Assembly (NCBI GenBank): GCA_035406565.1
Contig: DAONLG010000084.1
Coordinates: 1 to 6,333, forward strand
Reading direction: 5' to 3'
Source of the DNA: Soehngenia sp035406565
GTDB taxonomy: Bacteria > Bacillota > Clostridia > Tissierellales > Tissierellaceae
DNA length: 6,333 nt
The position numbers and the translations under genes are program-made. Of this stretch, positions 1 through 5,815 are shown piece after piece. The stretch's first letter is position 1. Each line of letters starts with the position of its first letter. The notes under the pieces were generated by a model. It did no database searches, had not been told where the DNA came from, and was given only the letters and a program-made list of their open reading frames with translations.

Positions 1-1
1 T

Positions 2-1783
2 GTCTATGAAGTAGTAGACAACAGCATCGATGAAGCTCTAGCGGGAATTTGTGATACAATTGAAGTTGTAATTCATGAAGACGGTTCAGTATCTGTAAAA
101 GACAATGGAAGCGGGATACCTGTAGAAATACACCCACAGACTGGAAAATCAACAGTAGAAACAGTTTTAACAATACTTCATGCAGGAGGTAAATTTAATA
201 ACTCAGCTTATAAAGTATCAGGAGGTTTACACGGAGTAGGAGTATCCGTTGTAAATGCACTTTCAAAGTGGCTTGTCGCAAAAGTCAGAAGAAATGGAAA
301 AGAATACATGCAAAAATTCGAAAGAGGTATAGCTGTAACAGAACTTACTGAAATTGGGGAAAGTAATGAAACTGGTACAACTATACATTTTTTGCCAGAT
401 GACGAAATATTTGAAACTGTAGAATTCAATTTTGAGACATTGGAACATAGATTTAGAGAAATGGCTTTTCTAAATAGAGGAATAAAAATAACTTTAGAAG
501 ATAAAAGAAATGATTTGAAAAAAGAATTTCATTACACAGGTGGAATAAAGTCATTTGTAGAATACATCAACAAAAATAAAAATGCACTTCACAAAGAAGT
601 TATTTATTTTGAAGAAGAAAAAGATTTAGTGACAGTAGAATTAGCGATACAATACACTGACTCGTATTCAGAAACCATGTTGACCTTTGCAAATAACATC
701 AACACAATGGAAGGTGGGACTCACCTTGCTGGCTTTAGATCCGCATTAACTAGAAGCATAAATGACTATGCAAGAAAGTACAACTATTTAAAAGAAAAGG
801 ATGAAAATCTCTCAGGTGATGATGTAAGAGAGGGCTTAAGTGCAGTTTTATCAGTAAAACTACCAGAGCCTCAGTTTGAAGGACAAACAAAAGCTAAACT
901 TGGAAATACTGAAGTAAGAGGGATAGTAGATACTTTAACATACGAACACCTGTCAAGTTATTTTGAAGAAAATCCAAAGACAGCTAAAATAATATTAGAA
1001 AAAGCTATAAATTCTCAAAGAGCGAGAGAAGCTGCCAGAAAAGCTAGAGATTTAACTCGAAAAAGAAGTGTATTAGACAACACAACTTTACCTGGGAAAT
1101 TAGCTGATTGCCAATCTAATGACTTAAAAGAAACAGAAGTGTTTTTAGTAGAGGGAGATTCTGCTGGAGGAAGTGCAAAACAAGGAAGAGATAAAAAATT
1201 CCAAGCGATACTTCCATTGAAAGGTAAAATAATGAATGTCGAAAAAGCAAGACTTGACAAGATACTCGGATATGAAGAGATAAAAGCTATGATAACTGCT
1301 TTTGGGACAGGTATTGGTGAAGATTTCAACATAGAAAAATTAAGATATGGTAAAATAATCATAATGACAGATGCCGATGTCGATGGTGCTCATATCAGAA
1401 CGCTTTTATTGACTTTCTTCTATAGATACATGAGAGAATTAATAGAAAAAGGCCATGTCTATATAGCGCAACCACCTTTGTATAAAGTTAGCAAAGGAAA
1501 GACTGAGCATTATTGTTATTCGGATAAAGAACTAGAAAAATATCTAGATGAAATTGGAAGAGGAAATTACACAATACAAAGGTATAAAGGTCTTGGGGAA
1601 ATGAATGCAGATCAGCTCTATGACACTACAATGGATCCTAACAACAGGATACTTTACAGAGTGACGATAGAAGATGCAGTAGCAGCAGATGAGATTTTTA
1701 CAACACTCATGGGAGACAAAGTGGAACCAAGAAGAGAATTCATCGAACAAAATGCAAAATATGTCAAAAATCTTGACATATAG
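2..1783 (+). CDS. gyrB: DNA gyrase subunit B, 5'-truncated by the window edge
   Basis: ATPase and Toprim subunit of DNA gyrase, which with GyrA introduces negative supercoils in the cytoplasm. The open frame enters at base 2 already inside the ATPase domain; its first codon matches E. coli residue ~40, so about 39 residues are missing. Visible in order (window codon numbers): N-box EVVDNSIDEA (3-12) with the catalytic Glu and Mg-binding Asn; DNGSGIP (34-40), where Ser 37 replaces the usual Arg; GGLHGVG ATP-lid glycines (from 74); Arg 97, equivalent to E. coli R136; the QTK loop (295-297) contacting ATP phosphate; Toprim EGDSAGG (384-390) and DADVD (457-461), the metal-binding acids; and QRYKGLGEM near the C-terminus. 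The 593 visible codons imply ~632 aa in total, the short Gram-positive form without the E. coli insert. ParE is the alternative, but the adjacent gyrA and the QRYKGLGEMN region favour GyrB. Confidence 0.97.
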   Translation, partial: VYEVVDNSIDEALAGICDTIEVVIHEDGSVSVKDNGSGIPVEIHPQTGKSTVETVLTILHAGGKFNNSAYKVSGGLHGVGVSVVNALSKWLVAKVRRNGKEYMQKFERGIAVTELTEIGESNETGTTIHFLPDDEIFETVEFNFETLEHRFREMAFLNRGIKITLEDKRNDLKKEFHYTGGIKSFVEYINKNKNALHKEVIYFEEEKDLVTVELAIQYTDSYSETMLTFANNINTMEGGTHLAGFRSALTRSINDYARKYNYLKEKDENLSGDDVREGLSAVLSVKLPEPQFEGQTKAKLGNTEVRGIVDTLTYEHLSSYFEENPKTAKIILEKAINSQRAREAARKARDLTRKRSVLDNTTLPGKLADCQSNDLKETEVFLVEGDSAGGSAKQGRDKKFQAILPLKGKIMNVEKARLDKILGYEEIKAMITAFGTGIGEDFNIEKLRYGKIIIMTDADVDGAHIRTLLLTFFYRYMRELIEKGHVYIAQPPLYKVSKGKTEHYCYSDKELEKYLDEIGRGNYTIQRYKGLGEMNADQLYDTTMDPNNRILYRVTIEDAVAADEIFTTLMGDKVEPRREFIEQNAKYVKNLDI

Positions 1784-1792
1784 GAGGTAAAT

Positions 1793-4000
1793 ATGGAAGA
1801 AAACAAACAGAATTTAATTGATATAAATATAGAAGATGAGATGAAAAACTCTTACTTAGATTATGCTATGAGTGTAATCGTAAGTAGAGCACTACCCGAT
1901 GTACGAGATGGACTAAAACCAGTTCACAGAAGAATACTCTACGCAATGAGTGAACTTAATCTTTCACCTGATAAACAATATAGAAAATCAGCTAGAGTAG
2001 TTGGGGATGTACTCGGTAAATACCATCCACATGGAGATTCTTCAGTATACGGTGCGATGGTTAGACTAGCTCAGGATTTTAACACGAGATATCCTCTAGT
2101 AGATGGCCATGGCAACTTCGGCAGCGTAGATGGAGATGGAGCAGCAGCAATGAGGTATACCGAAGTTAAAATGACACCTCTAGCTATGGAAATGTTAAGG
2201 GATATAGAAAAAGAAACTGTAGATTTCATGCCAAATTTTGACGAAACTTTAAAAGAACCAGTAGTATTGCCAAGTAAATTTCCAAATCTACTGGTAAATG
2301 GTTCTTCAGGAATTGCAGTAGGTATGGCAACAAATATACCGCCGCACAATTTAAAAGAAGTCATAGATGGATTGATCCTGCTAATTGACAATGATGAAAT
2401 AAGCATAGATGACTTGATGAAAGTCATAAAAGGGCCCGATTTCCCCACTGGTGGGATCATCATGGGAAAAGAGGGGATAAAGAAATCTTTCAAAACAGGA
2501 AGAGGAAAGTTAACTATAAGGGCTGTAGCTGAAATTGAAGAGAACTCTAAAGGCAGACGAAGCATCATAGTAACAGAAATTCCATATCAAGTAAATAAAG
2601 CAAATTTGATTGAAAAAATAGCAGAATTAGCTAGAGACAAAAAAATTGAAGGAATTTCAGATTTAAGAGATGAATCAGATAGAGAAGGCATGAGGATAGT
2701 TATAGAACTTAAAAGAGATGCCAATCCAAATGTAGTACTAAACAATCTATACAAACACACTCAAATGCAAATAACTTTTGGAACCATTATGCTTGCATTA
2801 GTAAATGGAGAACCAAGAGTATTAAATATAAAAGAAATCTTAAAATACTATCTCAAACATCAAGAGGAAATCATAAGGAGAAGAACTCAATATGATTTAA
2901 GAAAAGCAGAAGAAAGAGCACATATTGTTGAGGGTTTAAGAATTGCATTAGATCATATAGATGAGATAATTAAGACGATAAGAAATTCTGCAAACGACCA
3001 AAAAGCCAAAGAAAGCTTGATGAATAATTTTTCTCTATCAGAAATCCAAGCTCAAGCTATTTTGGACATGAGACTTAGAAGACTCACTGGACTAGAAAGA
3101 GAAAAACTAGAAGAAGAATACGAAGATTTGATAAAGAAAATAAATTCATATAAAGAAATTTTAGCCAACGAGAGATTAGTGTTGGAAATAATTAAAAATG
3201 AACTCATTGAAATAAGAGACAAGTATTCTGATCATAGAAGAACTAGAATCATGCCATCAAAAGAAGAGATAAGCATAGAGGATATGATACCTGAAGAAGA
3301 TGTTGTAATAACACTTACTCACTTAGGCTATATAAAAAGAATGCCAGAAGGAACATATAAACCTCAGAAAAGAGGAGGAAAAGGGGTAATAGCACTTACT
3401 AAGAAAGATGAGGACTTCGTTGAAGACCTATTTATAACTTCGACTCACAGCACATTGCTGTTCTTCACAAACAAGGGTAGAGTATATTCATTAAAGGCAT
3501 ATGAAATCCCTGAAGCAAGCAGGCAAGCAAAAGGAACTGCAATAGTAAATCTATTAGATATAAATCCAGATGAAAAAATCACAGCAGTCATACCAGTAGA
3601 TGAGTTTAGTAAAGATTTAAAACTCATGATGATAACTAAAAAAGGAATCATCAAAAAAACTGATCTTGAGCAATTTAACAATATCAGAAAAAGTGGTATG
3701 ATAGCTATATCATTAAAAGAAGAAGATGACTTAATAAGTGTAAAACTTCCAAAAGAAGAAGACGAGGTAATAGTAGTCACTAAAAAGGGCATAGCTATAA
3801 GATTTAGCCAAAAAGACGTAAGAGTGATGGGCAGAAATGCAATGGGAGTAAAAGCGATACAATTAAATGAAAATGATGAAGTAGTATCAATGGATATTGC
3901 AGAAGACAATAAATATCTATTGGTAATCACAGAAAAGGGATATGGAAAAAGAACGCCTTTAACTGAATATAAAACACAAAAAGGGGAGGCAAGGGAATAA
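1793..4000 (+). CDS. gyrA: DNA gyrase subunit A, 735-codon frame ending early by frameshift
   Basis: Breakage-reunion subunit of gyrase. The ATG lies 9 bases after the gyrB stop, with AGGAGG (1782-1787) overlapping that stop, so the pair is translated as an operon. The N-terminal winged-helix region carries the catalytic Tyr122 in RYTEV. The quinolone region reads GDSSVYG (81-87): Ser83 is kept but position 87 is Gly. Coiled-coil and C-gate sequence follows to about residue 490, then the C-terminal pinwheel with a canonical GyrA box QKRGGKG (525-531), which marks GyrA rather than ParC. This frame ends at 735 aa (…QKGEARE). GyrA is usually 800 or more, and the missing ~76 residues are intact in the -1 frame up to 4212. 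A single base added in the A5G4 run at 3978-3986 would give an 806-aa protein. Whether the break is real, programmed or a sequencing error cannot be settled here. Confidence 0.93.
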   Translation: MEENKQNLIDINIEDEMKNSYLDYAMSVIVSRALPDVRDGLKPVHRRILYAMSELNLSPDKQYRKSARVVGDVLGKYHPHGDSSVYGAMVRLAQDFNTRYPLVDGHGNFGSVDGDGAAAMRYTEVKMTPLAMEMLRDIEKETVDFMPNFDETLKEPVVLPSKFPNLLVNGSSGIAVGMATNIPPHNLKEVIDGLILLIDNDEISIDDLMKVIKGPDFPTGGIIMGKEGIKKSFKTGRGKLTIRAVAEIEENSKGRRSIIVTEIPYQVNKANLIEKIAELARDKKIEGISDLRDESDREGMRIVIELKRDANPNVVLNNLYKHTQMQITFGTIMLALVNGEPRVLNIKEILKYYLKHQEEIIRRRTQYDLRKAEERAHIVEGLRIALDHIDEIIKTIRNSANDQKAKESLMNNFSLSEIQAQAILDMRLRRLTGLEREKLEEEYEDLIKKINSYKEILANERLVLEIIKNELIEIRDKYSDHRRTRIMPSKEEISIEDMIPEEDVVITLTHLGYIKRMPEGTYKPQKRGGKGVIALTKKDEDFVEDLFITSTHSTLLFFTNKGRVYSLKAYEIPEASRQAKGTAIVNLLDINPDEKITAVIPVDEFSKDLKLMMITKKGIIKKTDLEQFNNIRKSGMIAISLKEEDDLISVKLPKEEDEVIVVTKKGIAIRFSQKDVRVMGRNAMGVKAIQLNENDEVVSMDIAEDNKYLLVITEKGYGKRTPLTEYKTQKGEARE

Positions 4001-4212
4001 AAACTTATTCCATAAAAGCAAAAACTGGAGATATAGTATCTGCTAAAGTAGTAAATAGCCAAGACGAGGTAATGATAATATCATTAAATGGAACAATTAT
4101 AAGATTGCAAATAGATGATATATCCATCATGGGAAGAAGCACACAAGGGGTTACACTGATGAAGATGAATGACGATAGAGTAGTAGCAGTAGCAAAATAT
4201 GTCGAAGGATAA
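3982..4212 (+). other. gyrA: Out-of-frame C-terminal tail of gyrA
   Basis: This is the continuation of the GyrA C-terminal pinwheel in the -1 frame. Reading from 3982 gives RGGKGIKTYSI, then about 65 residues including IISLNGTIIR, DISIMGRSTQGVTLMKM and VVAVAKYVEG, ending at TAA 4210-4212. These match the ending of Gram-positive GyrA proteins as I remember them, such as the B. subtilis SRGGKGIKT and GRTTQGVRL segments. The frame has no internal stop and no decay. It has no ordinary start of its own: AAGGGGAGG (3981-3989) sits 7 bases before an in-frame ATA, and an in-frame ATG at 4072 lacks a spaced Shine-Dalgarno sequence. I therefore read it as part of gyrA rather than as a separate gene. 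Confidence 0.85.
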
Positions 4213-4230
4213 AGACAAGGGGGTAAATAA

Positions 4231-4563
4231 ATGGCTTTACAAACTAAAGTAGAATACAACTACGATGAAGAAAAGTGGGTTTTTAAGCCTATTGGAGAAA
4301 TTGACATTTACACATCTAATGAATTTAGAGACAATGTATTAAAAGCTTATGAACAAAAGAAAGCAGATTTAGTGATAGATGGAGAACACTTAGAGTATAT
4401 CGATTCTACAGGACTTGGGGCATTGATAGGGCTATTAAAAATGCTGCAAGATACTCCTTATAAAATATATATTGAAAATATAAAACCAAACATTCGAAAG
4501 TTATTTGACATCACAAAATTAGATAGCCTGTTTATCTTTAGAGGTGAAAATGATGAACAATGA
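4231..4563 (+). CDS. rsbV: STAS-domain anti-sigma factor antagonist, RsbV-like
   Basis: Small cytoplasmic protein of 110 aa, one STAS domain from end to end. In the RsbV/SpoIIAA family the unphosphorylated form binds the anti-sigma factor and frees the sigma factor. GEIDIYTSNEFR (22-33) matches the RsbV GEIDVYSA region, and YIDSTGLGALIG (56-67) contains the phosphorylation motif, with Ser59 as the predicted acceptor. LFDITKLD near the end is also typical of RsbV. DSTGLG and the GEIDIY segment look more like RsbV than SpoIIAA. The ATG has AAGGGGG (4217-4223) 7 bases upstream and starts 18 bases after the restored gyrA stop. The start of the next gene lies inside its 3' end, so the two are probably translationally coupled. 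Ser59 is intact even though the neighbouring RsbW-like protein looks unable to phosphorylate it. Confidence 0.9.
   Translation: MALQTKVEYNYDEEKWVFKPIGEIDIYTSNEFRDNVLKAYEQKKADLVIDGEHLEYIDSTGLGALIGLLKMLQDTPYKIYIENIKPNIRKLFDITKLDSLFIFRGENDEQ
4541..4547 (+). promoter_or_regulatory. Ribosome binding site deciding the rsbW-like start
   Basis: GAGGTGA inside the last codons of the rsbV-like gene is a good match to the anti-Shine-Dalgarno complement. Its GAGG core is 5 bases from ATG 4550 and 8 bases from ATG 4553, and it overlaps the upstream GTG 4544. This makes one of the two ATGs the likely start and rules against the longest frame from GTG. Because the site is inside a translated gene, initiation is probably coupled to translation of the antagonist. 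Confidence 0.6.
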
Positions 4564-4915
4564 CACCATAAAACTAATCGTACCAAATAAAAAAGATTAT
4601 TTGAGCATAATTAGACTCACAGCATCTGCTATCGCTAGTAAATTAGGATTTAACATCGAAGAAGTAGAAGATGTAAAAGTATTGATGGGAGAGGCTAGCA
4701 TATTAACACTATGCTCTGAGAACACCAATCAACTTGAAATAGAATTTAAAATAGATGAAAAAGCTTTAGAAATACTAATAAAATTAGATGGTGAATTAAA
4801 AAAAGAAATGTTAGATAAAAAAGAAGTAGAAATGAGCAAGATGATAATTGAATCTCTAGCAGATGAAGTAGATTACTCTAAGAATTCTATAAAATTAACT
4901 AAATTAATTAATTAA
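4553..4915 (+). CDS. RsbW-like anti-sigma factor with degenerate ATP-binding site
   Basis: Homologous in order to RsbW/SpoIIAB, which bind the sigma factor and phosphorylate the antagonist Ser. The N-terminal half follows RsbW closely (DYLSIIRLTASAIASKLG at 15-32; EEVEDVKVLMGEA at 36-48). Arg21 matches the SpoIIAB R20 used for sigma contact. The kinase features are missing: the N-box EACTNA reads EASILT, so the Mg-binding Asn is Leu51 while Glu47 remains; the G1 DEGDS region reads LDGEL (78-82) without the adenine-contacting Asp; the ATP lid is almost absent; and the GGLGLYL motif reads VEMSKMI (92-98) before ESLADEV. Length is 120 aa, against roughly 146-160 in the family. No frame change restores the motifs. 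I chose ATG 4553 by Shine-Dalgarno spacing; ATG 4550 and GTG 4544 are alternatives. Position between rsbV and sigB supports an anti-sigma role; loss of kinase activity is inferred. Confidence 0.85.
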   Translation: MNNDTIKLIVPNKKDYLSIIRLTASAIASKLGFNIEEVEDVKVLMGEASILTLCSENTNQLEIEFKIDEKALEILIKLDGELKKEMLDKKEVEMSKMIIESLADEVDYSKNSIKLTKLIN

Positions 4916-4930
4916 CAAGGATGGTATCCT

Positions 4931-5713
4931 ATGAACCATAATGGATCAAAAAACAATAAAAATCACAACAAAGAGGACACTAAAGAATTATTTAGACTCT
5001 ATAAAGAAAATCCAACTAAAGAGATTCGAGATATTCTCATAGAAAAGCATCTCTATATAGCAGAAATACTCGCAAAAAAATATGCAAACCGAGGTATTGA
5101 ATACGATGACATATTTCAAGTGGCAAGCATTGGTTTGATCTATGCAATAGATAGATACGATATCGATAAAGGATATGAATTTTCAAGTTTTGCAACTCCA
5201 ACTATAATCGGAGAGATAAAAAAATACTTTAGAGATAAAGGCTGGACAATTAGAGTACCCAGAAGAATTCAAGAACTATCTAAAAAAATAAACTTAGCAA
5301 AAAATGACTTAAGCCAAGAGCTGCAAAGAGTCCCAACAGTTGAGGATATTGCAAAGTATCTAGGCATAACAGAAGAAGAAGTTTTAGAAGCTATGGAAGC
5401 AAGTAAAGTTTATACACCTCAGTCTTTAGATGTAACTTATGACTCTCAAAGTGAAGACAAAGAGGTTAATTTAGCTGAATTGATTGGAGAAGAAGACTAT
5501 TACTTTGATAGAATTGAAAACAATGATTTTCTAATGAGAACCATGGGAAAATTAAATGACATGGAAAAAGAGATATTGATAGAGAGGTATTTTAACAAGA
5601 AAACCCAAGTTAATATCGCAAAAAGCATGAATATATCTCAAATGACCGTTTCGAGAATTGAAAAGAGAGTATTAGAAAAATTAAAAAAAGAAATTGAAAA
5701 GACAATGAGTTAA
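4931..5713 (+). CDS. sigB: RNA polymerase sigma factor, SigB/SigF family
   Basis: A 260-aa sigma-70 family factor of the SigB/SigF/SigG group that directs RNA polymerase to a special promoter set; no region 1.1 is present. Region 2 spans about 33-103, with YDDIFQVASIGLIYAIDRYD (58-77), FSSFATPTIIGEIKKYFRD (84-102) for core binding and -10 recognition, and GWTIRVPRR (104-112). Region 3 follows (~113-190, including RVPTVEDIAKYLGI). Region 4 (~205-255) has the helix-turn-helix TQVNIAKSMNISQMTVSRIE for -35 recognition. The length is close to B. subtilis SigB (262). The ATG has AAGGATGG (4917-4924) upstream and begins 15 bases after the anti-sigma stop. The RsbV-RsbW-SigB order and the absence of sporulation genes nearby make a general stress role likelier than a forespore role, but sequence alone does not exclude SigF-type function. 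Confidence 0.93.
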   Translation: MNHNGSKNNKNHNKEDTKELFRLYKENPTKEIRDILIEKHLYIAEILAKKYANRGIEYDDIFQVASIGLIYAIDRYDIDKGYEFSSFATPTIIGEIKKYFRDKGWTIRVPRRIQELSKKINLAKNDLSQELQRVPTVEDIAKYLGITEEEVLEAMEASKVYTPQSLDVTYDSQSEDKEVNLAELIGEEDYYFDRIENNDFLMRTMGKLNDMEKEILIERYFNKKTQVNIAKSMNISQMTVSRIEKRVLEKLKKEIEKTMS

Positions 5714-5715
5714 AG

Positions 5716-5762
5716 AAAGGCAACTACAAAAGTTATTACTGCTGTAGTTGCCTTTGTTATTT
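5716..5762 (+). terminator. Intrinsic terminator after sigB
   Basis: A perfect 13-bp inverted repeat, AAAGGCAACTACA (5716-5728) and TGTAGTTGCCTTT (5743-5755), encloses a 14-base loop that can form a further 3-bp AGT/ACT pairing. It is followed by the T-rich tail GTTATTT. It starts 3 bases after the sigB stop and fits a Rho-independent terminator ending the gyrBA-rsbVW-sigB run. The A-rich left flank could give weaker function on the opposite strand. Confidence 0.9.
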
Positions 5763-5770
5763 AGGGTATA
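5746..5770 (+). promoter_or_regulatory. Possible sigma-B-type promoter upstream of the patB-like gene
   Basis: GGGTATA at 5764-5770 matches the GGGTAT -10 core of SigB promoters (known from B. subtilis, and similar in C. difficile). A weak -35 candidate, AGTTG (5746-5750), lies 13 bases upstream but falls inside the terminator stem. I found no convincing TTGACA/TATAAT pair in 5750-5800, so the lyase gene either uses this element, a weak housekeeping promoter or readthrough. Transcription would start near 5777, giving a leader of about 40 bases. The call rests mainly on one hexamer. Confidence 0.3.
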
Positions 5771-5815
5771 TTATTCACTGTAATAGATAAAAGCAATTAC
5801 ATAAGGAGGATAAAG

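Noticed and set aside
2071..2568. A 165-codon minus-strand open frame opposite gyrA
   Set aside because: It is entirely antisense to the conserved GyrA catalytic region, with no supporting start signal or family resemblance.
3977..3986. Canonical -1 programmed frameshift heptamer in gyrA
   Set aside because: In the 0 frame the site reads A AAA GGG, which does not satisfy X XXY YYZ because the A-site GGG would have to re-pair with AGG; the nearby Shine-Dalgarno-like sequence overlaps the slip site instead of lying 9-14 bases upstream.
3445..4062. A 205-codon open frame on the minus strand opposite the gyrA 3' region
   Set aside because: It lies antisense to conserved GyrA coding sequence, its translation is rich in Ser, Phe and Ile as expected of a reverse shadow in AT-rich DNA, and it resembles no family I know.
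4221..4227. GGGTAAA resembling a SigB-type -10 element just before the rsbV-like gene
   Set aside because: It overlaps the Shine-Dalgarno sequence, so transcription would start inside the gene, and no -35 partner is seen 13-17 bases upstream.
4544..4552. GTG at 4544 as the start of the RsbW-like gene
   Set aside because: The GTG overlaps the Shine-Dalgarno GAGGTGA that serves the ATGs at 4550 and 4553, so the longer start is unlikely.
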